DNA of 64,000 bases, taken from contig JAYODD010000008.1 of assembly GCA_038106145.1 (NCBI GenBank), positions 68,593 through 132,592 of the forward strand, written 5' to 3'. The DNA is from JBFJKD01 sp038106145. Its GTDB lineage: Bacteria > Pseudomonadota > Gammaproteobacteria > Pseudomonadales > Porticoccaceae. Below, in pieces: positions 9,455 through 18,066 of this stretch; the first letter of the stretch is position 1, and each line of letters begins with the position of its first letter. Made by a program: the position numbers and the translations under genes. The notes under the pieces are model-generated. The model did not search any database. It worked only from the letters and a program-made list of their open reading frames with translations, and had not been told where the DNA came from.

Positions 9455-10741
9455 TTAAGTACGATCCGCAAATTCCCTGTTCAACAGCGCTACCGCGTCA
9501 CCTTCCGACAAGGTTTGCTGGGGGATTTCGCGACGCAAGTATTTTACCGTTACCTTTCCCGCCGCCACTTCATCCTCGCCCAAAATCAGCGCCACCTGCG
9601 CACCACTGCGATCCGCCCGCTTGATTTGTTGTTTGAACCCACCGCCACCGCAATGGTTCTGAATGCGCACCCGGGGACAGGCGGTGCGCAGCCGCTCGCC
9701 AAACGCCAGAGCCGCCGGCGCAATATCGCCGACGGCCACCAGATAGGCGTCCAGTTGCCGGGCGATACTATCCGGTAGCGCTCCGACGGCGTCAAGCAAC
9801 AGCACCAGTCGCTCCTCCCCCAGTCCGCACCCAACCGCCGGTGTCGGTTTACCTCCCAACTGCTGCACCAGATCGTCGTATCGGCCACCCGCACACACCG
9901 TACCCTGAGCGCCGAGACTGTCGGTGACCCATTCAAAAACCGTTTTGCCATAATAATCCAGGCCGCGCACCAACCGCGGATTAATACGGTAAGCCACACC
10001 AGCAGCGCTCAATAATTGTTGCAGCGTGGCGAAATGTTGTTGCGATTCCGCATCCAGAAAATCCAGCAGGCTCGGCCCCGATTCCAGTAATGCCTGAGTT
10101 TCCGCGTTCTTGCTGTCGAGGATACGCAGAGGATTCGTCTGCAGACGCCGTTGACTGTCCCCGTCGAGACGCTCCCGGCGCGTGCTCAAAAATTCCACCA
10201 GCGCCTCCCGATAGCGGGCACGGGATGCCACATCGCCGAGGGAATTGATTTGCAGTTCTACATGCTGATCAATACCCAGAACGCGCCACAAACGCGCCGT
10301 CATCACAATCAATTCCGCGTCGATGTCCGGGCCATCGAGCCCAAACACTTCGGCGCCAAACTGGTGAAATTGTCGCAGGCGACCCTTTTGCGGCCGCTCG
10401 TAGCGGAACATCGGACCGCTATACCAGAGCCGTTGAACCTGATTGTAAAGCAGCCCATTTTGTTCGCACGCGCGCACACAACCGGCGGTGCCCTCGGGGC
10501 GCAACGTGACGCTCTCGTCGTTGCGATCGGAAAAGGTGTACATCTCTTTCTCGACAATATCGGTAACCGCGCCGATCGAACGGCGGAACAGTTCGGTCTT
10601 TTCAACGATTGGAAAGCGAATTTCGCGGTAGCCGTAACTGCCGAACAATCGGGCCACGGTTGCCTCAAGATATTGCCAGCTGGAGGATTGTTCGGGCAAA
10701 AGATCGTTCATGCCCCGCAGGGACTGTATTTGTTCCGACAT
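9455..10741 (-). CDS. hisS: Histidyl-tRNA synthetase
   Basis: Class II aminoacyl-tRNA synthetase of 428 residues. The N-terminus SLRGMNDLLPEQ, motif 2 region with RYERPQKGRLRQFHQFG, the His-specific LVRGLDYYGKTVFEW and the C-terminal anticodon-binding domain are all present and in order. It lies between ispG and yfgM, as in many gammaproteobacteria. Confidence 0.98.
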   Translation of the reverse strand: MSEQIQSLRGMNDLLPEQSSSWQYLEATVARLFGSYGYREIRFPIVEKTELFRRSIGAVTDIVEKEMYTFSDRNDESVTLRPEGTAGCVRACEQNGLLYNQVQRLWYSGPMFRYERPQKGRLRQFHQFGAEVFGLDGPDIDAELIVMTARLWRVLGIDQHVELQINSLGDVASRARYREALVEFLSTRRERLDGDSQRRLQTNPLRILDSKNAETQALLESGPSLLDFLDAESQQHFATLQQLLSAAGVAYRINPRLVRGLDYYGKTVFEWVTDSLGAQGTVCAGGRYDDLVQQLGGKPTPAVGCGLGEERLVLLLDAVGALPDSIARQLDAYLVAVGDIAPAALAFGERLRTACPRVRIQNHCGGGGFKQQIKRADRSGAQVALILGEDEVAAGKVTVKYLRREIPQQTLSEGDAVALLNREFADRT

Positions 10742-10761
10742 TGTTACCCGTTAATTATTCA

Positions 10762-11874
10762 TCAGGATTTTGCGATAACCCGACTGGCCGCCAGCGCTTT
10801 TTCGTCGAGCTTATGGCGAATGGCGCGCTCCAGTTCGTCGACCAGATTTTCCTGGCCGAGTTTCACGCTGGGCTTGCCATCGATGTACAGCAGATTTTTC
10901 GGTGCGCCGCCGGTCAGGCCCATCTCGGCAACTTTGGCCTCGCCCGGGCCATTGACAATACACCCGATAATCGCCACATCCAGGGGCTCAGTCACATCTT
11001 CCAGGCGCCGCTCCAGCTCGTTGAGGGTACGAATGACATCAAAGTTCTGCCGCGAACAGCTGGGACAGGCGACAAAATTGATGCCCTTGCTGCGCAGGCC
11101 CAGACTTTTTAGCATGTCCCAGCCAACTTTTACCTCTTCCACCGGATCCGCCGCCAGGGATACGCGCAGGGTATCGCCAATACCCTCCATTAACAGCATA
11201 CCCATGCCGATCGAAGACTTGACCGTGCCCGCGCGCAGACCACCGGCCTCGGTAATACCCAGGTGCAACGGATTGTCGATCTGCGCCGATACTAAGCGGT
11301 AGGCGGCCACCGCCATAAATACATTGGAAGCCTTGATACTTAATTTGAAATTGTGGAAATCCATGCGTTCCAGAATGTCGATATGGCGCAGCGCGGACTC
11401 CACCAGCGCAGCGGGCGTCGGCTCGCCGTATTTGCGTTGCAGATCTTTTTCGAGAGACCCCGCGTTGACACCGACACGGATCGGTATATTACAATCCCGC
11501 GCCTTTTCAACGACGGCGCGAACCCGATCCGCGCGGCCAATATTACCCGGATTGATGCGCAGACAGTCGGCACCCATGTCGGCGACTTTAAGGGCAATTT
11601 TATGGTCGAAGTGGATGTCGGCCACCAATGGTACGGACACCTGCTTGCGGATTTTCCCAAAGGCCTCGGCTGCGTCCATACTCGGCACGGATACGCGTAC
11701 AATATCCGCCCCCGCGTCGCACAGACTGCGTATTTGCGCGACCGTGGCGACCACGTCAAGCGTTTCAGTGTTGGTCATGCTCTGCACGGAAATGGGCGCA
11801 TTGCCGCCCACCGCGACGTTACCTACCATCACCTGGCGGGTCTTGCGACGTTGAATTGGCGACTGGGTGTTCAT
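10762..11874 (-). CDS. ispG: 4-hydroxy-3-methylbut-2-enyl diphosphate synthase
   Basis: [4Fe-4S] enzyme of the MEP isoprenoid pathway making HMBPP. The N-terminal barrel is followed by the cluster-binding region with CPSCSRQ and GCIVNGPGEA. The frame is open to a GTG at 11913, but the ATG at 11874 gives MNTQSPIQRRKTRQVMVG, which fits the family and avoids overlapping rodZ. Length about 370 residues. It sits directly after rodZ with a 10-bp gap. Confidence 0.97.
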   Translation of the reverse strand: MNTQSPIQRRKTRQVMVGNVAVGGNAPISVQSMTNTETLDVVATVAQIRSLCDAGADIVRVSVPSMDAAEAFGKIRKQVSVPLVADIHFDHKIALKVADMGADCLRINPGNIGRADRVRAVVEKARDCNIPIRVGVNAGSLEKDLQRKYGEPTPAALVESALRHIDILERMDFHNFKLSIKASNVFMAVAAYRLVSAQIDNPLHLGITEAGGLRAGTVKSSIGMGMLLMEGIGDTLRVSLAADPVEEVKVGWDMLKSLGLRSKGINFVACPSCSRQNFDVIRTLNELERRLEDVTEPLDVAIIGCIVNGPGEAKVAEMGLTGGAPKNLLYIDGKPSVKLGQENLVDELERAIRHKLDEKALAASRVIAKS

Positions 11875-11884
11875 ACGCAGTTGC

Positions 11885-12883
11885 CTACTGTCCCACCACA
11901 AAGCGCGCGGCACGGGTTTGCGGATTAATATCCGTCACCGGAACGCTCTCGCCTCGATAATTAACCGTTACCCCAGGGGCATTGCCAAGAATTAAACTGA
12001 ATGGCGGTTGGCCATTCAGCAACAGCCGGGCACCCGCGGGCTCTTGCGTCATAACGAGTATTGCGCCGCTGCCGTCAACCACTTTGACCCAACTTTCCTC
12101 GACAAAGTTCAGCTCAAGAGCCCCGGGCGGCGCTGTCTCCGATACCGCGGCGGCGATCATCTTATTTTCGCCGTCGATGTCCCTGCCTGGTCGTTCCCGG
12201 TCTTGCGAGGTCCCTTCACCGGGTTGCGCCGCGATGGCACCGGTTATCTTGTCCTCCGCAGGGTCCGGCGGAGCTTCGCCAACCGTCCTCGCAGTCACCG
12301 GCAATGCCTCATTGCCAGCGGGTACCAACGCGCTGCTGTGCAGGGCTGTTACCGATTTCTGGTCGGGCGCCGCGGTCACCGCACTCAGGACCGGCGCAAC
12401 CGTGTGCCCCAACTGCCCGTTTGCCAGTGCCGCTGAGTACTCTTTATACAGCCACTTGCCAACCGCCGTAAGCGCTGTAACAAGCACCGCTGCCACCGCA
12501 ATCAACATCAGCAAATGCACGCGCCGTCGATCGGGCTGATAGTGATTGCGCATCGCCTGGCTCTGATTGACTTTCGCCCGCAGCCCTTTATCGCGCGTTT
12601 TGTCCAGCTCGGCCTGCACCTTTTCGTAAGCCGCTATCAGCGGTGTTTCGTCGATATCGAGTAATGCGCAGTAGCGACGAATATAACCGCGCACGTACAC
12701 CGCCGCGGGTAATCGTGCATAGTCGTCCGCTTCAAGGGTATTCACTGCCCCGGGGGTTAAACCAGTGTGGCTCGCCACCTCCTCGATCGACATACCCCGT
12801 TCGCCGCGCTTCTTGCGCAGCACCAGGCCCGCGGACTGCAATCCCGGATCCAAGATCGTTCCTGCTTTTTCCTCAATGCTCAC
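11885..12883 (-). CDS. rodZ: Cytoskeletal membrane protein RodZ
   Basis: Bitopic inner membrane protein linking MreB to the elongasome. An N-terminal HTH_25 domain (MSIEEVASHTGL, YVRGYIRRYCALLDID), a basic juxtamembrane stretch, one TM segment (LLMLIAVAAVLVTALTAVG), a low-complexity periplasmic linker and a C-terminal DUF4115 domain are visible. The frame extends upstream to 13081 inside pilW, but the GTG at 12883 with GGTGG upstream gives the normal N-terminus (VSIEEKAGT) and overlaps the pilW stop by 11 bases. Confidence 0.93.
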   Translation of the reverse strand: MSIEEKAGTILDPGLQSAGLVLRKKRGERGMSIEEVASHTGLTPGAVNTLEADDYARLPAAVYVRGYIRRYCALLDIDETPLIAAYEKVQAELDKTRDKGLRAKVNQSQAMRNHYQPDRRRVHLLMLIAVAAVLVTALTAVGKWLYKEYSAALANGQLGHTVAPVLSAVTAAPDQKSVTALHSSALVPAGNEALPVTARTVGEAPPDPAEDKITGAIAAQPGEGTSQDRERPGRDIDGENKMIAAAVSETAPPGALELNFVEESWVKVVDGSGAILVMTQEPAGARLLLNGQPPFSLILGNAPGVTVNYRGESVPVTDINPQTRAARFVVGQ

Positions 12884-13679
12884 CTGCGAGCCACCGCTTG
12901 TATTCGAGCGCTTCTTCGGAATATGGAAACAATTTGCGCAAGGCGAGCCCCTGACTGGCCTCTGCGTCCTTGTTGCCAAATTCTCGTTCCAGTTTGACGC
13001 CCAACCACAGACTTCTGGCGGTGGCCTTGTGCAACTGATGGTACTGATCGAGGTAGGCCTTGGCGCGGGGATAATCACCATCGTTAAAATAACGGCTGGC
13101 GAGTTCGATATAGGGGCGCGTCAAACGGGGGTTCAAACTAATCGCCTTGAGCCAGGCGTCGCGGGCCTGGTCCAGTCGATTCAACCTTGCCGCGGTGCTG
13201 CCGAGACTTGAATACACTTGAGCGCGGCGGGAATAGGTCGTATCGGATGCCGCTTTTTCCAGCTGTTGGTAGGCCTCCTCGTAGCGCCCCTGGCGATAGA
13301 GGAATACGCCGTAGTTATTGCGCACCGAGGTAAAATCGGAATCGTAACTGATAGCCTTGCGAAAATGGGCATCCGCCAGTTCATACTCCCGTTCGAGCTG
13401 AAATAACAGGGCCATGCCACCGTGCGCACCCGCCGAGCGACTGTCCACCTCCAACGCCTTGAGTAAATGATGGCGGGCAGATTCGCGATTACCTTCGCCG
13501 AGATAACCCATGCCCAGTTGAATATGATCCGCCAGCAATTGCTCGCGCCGATCGGCAGCGGAAGGCTCCCCGAGCTTGGCGCGCCCGGATCCGGAGGTAG
13601 TGGCGGTCGTACACCCGGTGACCAGCAGCGCACCAACCAGAAATAACACCGCCAAAATTCTCAAGCTCATCGCTCTCAC
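12873..13679 (-). CDS. pilW: Type IV pilus biogenesis/stability lipoprotein PilW (PilF)
   Basis: Outer membrane pilotin-type TPR lipoprotein needed for PilQ secretin assembly. The signal peptide ends in the lipobox LLVTGC, followed by about six TPR-like repeats (HLLKALEVDSRSAGAHGGMA, NNYGVFLYRQGRYEEA and others). The GTG at 13679 overlaps the rlmN stop as GTGA and has AGGTGG six bases upstream. The ATG three codons later is also possible. It is co-directional and overlapping with rlmN and rodZ. Confidence 0.93.
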   Translation of the reverse strand: MRAMSLRILAVLFLVGALLVTGCTTATTSGSGRAKLGEPSAADRREQLLADHIQLGMGYLGEGNRESARHHLLKALEVDSRSAGAHGGMALLFQLEREYELADAHFRKAISYDSDFTSVRNNYGVFLYRQGRYEEAYQQLEKAASDTTYSRRAQVYSSLGSTAARLNRLDQARDAWLKAISLNPRLTRPYIELASRYFNDGDYPRAKAYLDQYHQLHKATARSLWLGVKLEREFGNKDAEASQGLALRKLFPYSEEALEYKRWLAGEH

Positions 13680-14860
13680 CCACTGCCACCTGTCGGTAGT
13701 TGCTGCCCCTGCAATTCTCGCTGTTTATAACGCGCGGCGCGGCGCGTGCGATCATTGACCGCGCCCGCCAACTGCCCACAGGCAGCGGCGATATCGGCAC
13801 CGCGCGTGGTGCGCACCGTGACAGTGTACCCGGCTTGAATAAGGATGTCCTTAAAGCGATGCAGGGCGTTGTTGGAGACCCGTCGATAGCCCGAACCGGG
13901 AAACGGATTAAACGGTATGAGGTTGATTTTACAGGGTGTATCTTGCAACAACAGCGCCAGCTCCCGGGCCTGTTCAGCACCGTCGTTGACCCGATCCATC
14001 AATGTGTATTCGACCGTTATGCGACGCCGTTGATCGGGTAACTTCTTCAGGTAATTTTGCGCGGACCGCAACAACATGGCGATCGGGTATTTGCGATTGA
14101 TGGGTACCAGTTGATCCCGCAGGGCGTCATTTGGCGCGTGCAGCGAAATGGCCAGCGATGCGTCGGTGACGTCGCCGAGACGATCGAGAGCCGGCACCAC
14201 TCCCGCGGTACTCAAAGTGACCCGGCGTTTTGACAGGCCGTAGGCGCAGTCGTGCATCATCAAATTCATGGCATCGACCACATTGTCAAAGTTGAGTAGC
14301 GGTTCACCCATACCCATCATCACCACGTTACTCACCGCCCGGGTGGCACCGGTTGCAAATGCACCAAATGAATTATTGGCAATCCACAACTGACCAATAA
14401 TCTCCGCGGCGGTCAGGTCGCCGTTAAACCCCTGTTTGCCAGTGGAGCAAAAACTGCAGTCCAGCGCGCACCCCACCTGCGATGAAACACACAGTGTGGC
14501 GCGCTCACCTTCCGGAATATAAACCATTTCCACACTACTACCGCTGTCGGTGCGCACCAGCCATTTGCGCGTGCCGTCGGCGGAGTCGACCTGGCTGACC
14601 ACCTGGGGTGGACGCACCTCGGCAACCTGCATCAAGGTGTTGCGCAGTTCCCTGGACAGGTCGGTCATCAATTCGAAATCGATCACCCCACGCTGATGAA
14701 TCCATTGCAGCAGTTGTTTTGCGCGAAAGCGCTTGTGCCCAAGCGCCGCAAAGAAGTCCTCCAGCTTTGCGGCGGACATGCCGAGCAAATTAATCCGCCC
14801 CTGGACTCTGTCCGTGGCGATGCGCCGTCCGCTAATGCTTGTTGCGATGGTTTCGCTCAT
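13676..14860 (-). CDS. rlmN: Dual-specificity 23S rRNA/tRNA adenine-C2 methyltransferase RlmN
   Basis: Radical SAM enzyme that methylates A2503 of 23S rRNA and A37 of some tRNAs. The CxxxCxxC motif is CALDCSFC. The second conserved Cys is in RTTRGADIAAACGQL near the C-terminus. The frame opens at a TTG (14884) inside ndk, but the ATG at 14860 (MSETIATSISG) with AAGG just upstream is preferred. Length 394 residues. Its 3' end overlaps pilW by four bases. Confidence 0.97.
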   Translation of the reverse strand: MSETIATSISGRRIATDRVQGRINLLGMSAAKLEDFFAALGHKRFRAKQLLQWIHQRGVIDFELMTDLSRELRNTLMQVAEVRPPQVVSQVDSADGTRKWLVRTDSGSSVEMVYIPEGERATLCVSSQVGCALDCSFCSTGKQGFNGDLTAAEIIGQLWIANNSFGAFATGATRAVSNVVMMGMGEPLLNFDNVVDAMNLMMHDCAYGLSKRRVTLSTAGVVPALDRLGDVTDASLAISLHAPNDALRDQLVPINRKYPIAMLLRSAQNYLKKLPDQRRRITVEYTLMDRVNDGAEQARELALLLQDTPCKINLIPFNPFPGSGYRRVSNNALHRFKDILIQAGYTVTVRTTRGADIAAACGQLAGAVNDRTRRAARYKQRELQGQQLPTGGSG

Positions 14861-14871
14861 CAGGGCCTTGT

Positions 14872-15297
14872 TTAACGGGGGCAAATCTCATGATCAGCGA
14901 AAAAATACGCAATTTCCCGCTCCGCCGCCGCCGCGGAATCAGAGCCGTGCACCGCGTTGGCATCAATGGTTTCCGCAAAGTCGGCGCGGATAGTTCCAGG
15001 CGCGGCATCCTGAGGGTTGGTGGCTCCCATCAGTTCCCGGTTGGCAACAATCGCGTCGTCCCCCTGGAGCACTTGTACAACCACCGGACCCGAGGTCATA
15101 AATGCGACCAGATCGGGAAAAAATGGCCGGTTTTTGTGCTCGGCATAAAACCCTTCAGCCTGCTCCCGCGACAGCTGCTGCATTTTGGCGGCAACAACCT
15201 TCAGGCCGGCCTGCTCAAAGCGGCTGATAATATTCCCGATTACGTTTTTGGCAACGGCATCGGGCTTGATGATGGAGAGGGTTCTTTCTATCGCCAT
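14872..15297 (-). CDS. ndk: Nucleoside diphosphate kinase
   Basis: Transfers the gamma phosphate between nucleoside triphosphates and diphosphates through a phospho-His intermediate, the His of NAVHGSDS. The 141-residue length, the N-terminus AIERTLSIIKPDAVAKN and the substrate region RPFFPDLVAFMTSGPVV are textbook. It is first of the co-directional ndk-rlmN-pilW-rodZ-ispG-hisS-yfgM-bamB series. Confidence 0.99.
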   Translation of the reverse strand: MAIERTLSIIKPDAVAKNVIGNIISRFEQAGLKVVAAKMQQLSREQAEGFYAEHKNRPFFPDLVAFMTSGPVVVQVLQGDDAIVANRELMGATNPQDAAPGTIRADFAETIDANAVHGSDSAAAAEREIAYFFADHEICPR

Positions 15298-15414
15298 GAA
15301 TCTATCGCTCCAGGTAATCCAGATTAATCAGTGTAGCGCCCGCGAGCCCAGCTCGGAGCATCAAAGGGAGTGGGATTTTACTCTTGCTAACAGGGGGTTA
15401 CAACAAAGTCGTGC

Positions 15415-17460
15415 CTAGGCCGCGAGCATCGCCCGAAAGCGCTCCACCGGGACTGGCATACTGAAATGCGCGCCCTGGTAGGTATCGCAGCCGGATTTGC
15501 GCAAAATCTCCAGTGATTCCGGGCCTTCCACCCCCTCTGCCGTTACCTGTAAACCATACTGGCGAGATACCGCCAGTATGGCCTCCACGACGCCGCGACT
15601 TTCCGGGTCGCGATGAATATTGCGAATAAACTCCCGGTCGATTTTGAGCCAGTCGAACGGCAGCCGTTTCAGGTAGATCATGGACGAATAGCCGATGCCG
15701 AAATCGTCGATCGAAAACAATGAGCCCAAATCCTTGATCGCCTCCATCTTATAGATCGCCTCATCCACATCTTCGATGACCAGGTTTTCTGTCACTTCAA
15801 AATTTAAATAGCGGGGATCGACGTTATAACTTTCCAGGCTGTGTTGAATCACCTCCAGCAGTTGCGGATCATTAAACTGGCGCGGGCTAATATTAATTCC
15901 CAAACACATTCCATCGTCCCACAAACCGTCGTCCATAAACCCGCGCACGTACTCACAGGCGGTGCGAATCACCCAGTGTCCGACATCGACAATCAGTCCG
16001 GACGATTCCAGTAACGGAATAAATTCCGCTGGCATGTTCGTCACGCGGTCCGCGTTGACCCAACGCAATAACGCCTCGCCACCCGTCAAACTTCCATCCA
16101 GTAGAGAAATTTGCGGTTGCACAAACAGTGCGAACTCCTGATTATCCACCGCTTTGCGCAAACGCGTATTGAGTCCAATCTGACGCTGAGCTTTTTCGCG
16201 AATGCTGTGATCAAAAAACGCAATGCCGTTGCGTCCCTTGCGTTTGGCCTCGTACATCGCGGTATCGGCGTACTGCAATGCCCGCTCGGCGCTGGTGTTA
16301 TGGTCATTGACCAATGCGATACCGACGCTGGCAGTGAGAATAAATTCGTTGCCATCATAAAATATCGGATGGGAGATCAGTTCCTTCACCTTGGTAGCCA
16401 TATCCCGGGCCAGCACAGCGCCCTCGGTAAGACTCTGTCCGATATCTGGAATAAACAACAAAAATTCGTCGCCACTCATGCGCGCCACCATCGACTGCTC
16501 GGTGATCAACATGGAAATCACCCTGGCGAGCTTACACAACACTTGGTCGCCGACGGCGTGGCCCCAGGAGTCATTGATGTCCTTGAAATGATCGAGATCC
16601 ACCAATAAAAATGCCGCGCAAATATCGCGATCTTGATTTTCCAGAAAATATTGTCGAATGGTCTCGATCAGTAACTGTCGATTGGGGAGTTGGGTAAGAT
16701 TATCAAAATAGAGATCGCGGTCGGTGGGATAGTCCTCTGGAGGCTCCTGTCCGCTACTTTTGCCCCGCGACAACTTGTGCAGTACCGCCGCGCGACTGGT
16801 CTGTTCACCGCTCTGGTGGAGGCGACTGTCCGCTACTGCCGCACCGATATTGAGAGCGGGATCAGGGGCCAGTACGGGCACGTGTAAGGATTCGGGCGAT
16901 TGCGCGGGAGTGTCTGCTAGTTCAGCTTGAGGGTTTGCCGTTGGCGCTGGCGCCGTGGTCAGGCCCTGCCGATCGGGTTGAGATACAGGAATGTTTGGTT
17001 GCGTTGTCTGCGGCCCCTTTGAATTACGATTACGTTCGTCGGCTGCCGATAAAGGCGGTGCGGACGTCGCAATCGCGTCTGCAGTAGAGGATCGTTGATG
17101 GTTAGCTGCAGCGCTCTCCAATCCAGCGAACAGGGTCACCACCAACTCACGACCACTATCCCCCACCGGCCGAATATCCAGCGTGATCAATTCGCTATCG
17201 GCACCGTCGCGCAGCTCCCACTGCACGCGCCGTTGCTGGTCTTCCAGCGCGTTGTTCAACTGACGCTTCAGCGCCGCCAGGGCTAACGGCTCGTCGTCGC
17301 AGTTGTCATCGAGGCTGGTTCCAAGAATAGCGCGCCTGCTGCATCCAAGCAGTTGCTGGGCTCGCGGATTACAATCCACGCATACACCGTAGGCAAAGAA
17401 CATGGTGCCGTAAGGCGAGGAGTCCAGCAGCAGTTTGTAGAGCTCTTCTTTGGAACTCAT
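15415..17460 (-). CDS. PAS-GGDEF-EAL cyclic-di-GMP protein
   Basis: 681 residues: an N-terminal PAS-like sensor (about 1-115), a long Pro/Gln/Ala-rich linker (about 120-245), a GGDEF domain (about 250-405) and an EAL domain (about 425-675). The GGDEF signature reads SGDEF (near residue 328) with the upstream DLDHFKDINDSWGHAVGDQ intact, so cyclase activity is possible but not certain. The EAL domain keeps EALLRW, NISPRQF, DDFGIGYSS, LKIDREF and EGVE, all expected for an active c-di-GMP phosphodiesterase. No membrane segment is visible, so it is probably cytosolic. It stands alone between ndk and iscX. Confidence 0.93.
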   Translation of the reverse strand: MSSKEELYKLLLDSSPYGTMFFAYGVCVDCNPRAQQLLGCSRRAILGTSLDDNCDDEPLALAALKRQLNNALEDQQRRVQWELRDGADSELITLDIRPVGDSGRELVVTLFAGLESAAANHQRSSTADAIATSAPPLSAADERNRNSKGPQTTQPNIPVSQPDRQGLTTAPAPTANPQAELADTPAQSPESLHVPVLAPDPALNIGAAVADSRLHQSGEQTSRAAVLHKLSRGKSSGQEPPEDYPTDRDLYFDNLTQLPNRQLLIETIRQYFLENQDRDICAAFLLVDLDHFKDINDSWGHAVGDQVLCKLARVISMLITEQSMVARMSGDEFLLFIPDIGQSLTEGAVLARDMATKVKELISHPIFYDGNEFILTASVGIALVNDHNTSAERALQYADTAMYEAKRKGRNGIAFFDHSIREKAQRQIGLNTRLRKAVDNQEFALFVQPQISLLDGSLTGGEALLRWVNADRVTNMPAEFIPLLESSGLIVDVGHWVIRTACEYVRGFMDDGLWDDGMCLGINISPRQFNDPQLLEVIQHSLESYNVDPRYLNFEVTENLVIEDVDEAIYKMEAIKDLGSLFSIDDFGIGYSSMIYLKRLPFDWLKIDREFIRNIHRDPESRGVVEAILAVSRQYGLQVTAEGVEGPESLEILRKSGCDTYQGAHFSMPVPVERFRAMLAA

Positions 17461-17491
17461 AAGCGGCCCTTAGCCAGATATCCGCCCTATT

Positions 17492-17692
17492 CTAGTCGAC
17501 TTCCTCTATCCAGGCCATCTGAATGGCCTCGAGGATTTTTTCACCACAGCGTTGTGGATCGTCGTCGAATTCTTCCAGTTCCAGCACCCAACTGCGCAGA
17601 TCGACAAAATTTACATAGCGTGGATCGACCTCAGTATAAGCTTCCGATAACGCAACGGCTATCTCCAGTATATCCGTCCACTTCAGTCCCAT
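17492..17692 (-). CDS. iscX: IscX (YfhJ), Fe-S assembly accessory protein
   Basis: 66-residue acidic protein that binds IscS and modulates cysteine desulfurase activity. The sequence MGLKWTDILEIAVALSEAY followed by DPRYVNFVDLRSWVLELEEF and an acidic C-terminus is diagnostic. It is the last gene of the isc operon, 34 bp after fdx, its normal place. Confidence 0.97.
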   Translation of the reverse strand: MGLKWTDILEIAVALSEAYTEVDPRYVNFVDLRSWVLELEEFDDDPQRCGEKILEAIQMAWIEEVD

Positions 17693-17726
17693 TGGCGACG
17701 CCCTCAGATAAATATTTTCTGCCCCT

Positions 17727-18065
17727 CTAGTGTTGCTCCGACACCATGTTGATTGTGTATTTGGGAATTTCCACCACCAGATTTTCGCGGCCCACCCGCG
17801 CCTGACAGCTCAACCGCGAATCGGGATCCACGCCCCAGGCCTTGTCCAGGTAATCTTCCTCCAGATCATCTGCGGGAGCGATGGAATCGAAACCTTCGCG
17901 CACATACACATGACAGGTAGTGCAGGCACAGGATTGTTCACAGGCGTGCTCAATTTCCACCTCCTGGCGCAGTGCCGCCGCGCAAATGCTTTCACCCTCT
18001 TCAGCCTCTATCACCTTACCGTCGGGACATAGCCCGGGGTGAGGCAGAATAACAATCGTCGGCAC
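17727..18065 (-). CDS. fdx: ISC-type [2Fe-2S] ferredoxin
   Basis: 112-residue adrenodoxin-type ferredoxin that supplies electrons for cluster assembly. The four cluster cysteines lie in CEQSCACTTC (CX5CX2C) and LSCQA. The frame is open far upstream into hscA, but the GTG at 18065 has a perfect AAGGAGG six bases ahead and gives VPTIVILPHPGLCPDG. This leaves one base between the hscA stop and the fdx start. Confidence 0.97.
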   Translation of the reverse strand: MPTIVILPHPGLCPDGKVIEAEEGESICAAALRQEVEIEHACEQSCACTTCHVYVREGFDSIAPADDLEEDYLDKAWGVDPDSRLSCQARVGRENLVVEIPKYTINMVSEQH

Positions 18066-18066
18066 T

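Noticed and set aside
10151..11302. 383-residue open frame opposite hisS and ispG
   Set aside because: It spans two certain genes on the other strand and shows no protein-like features.
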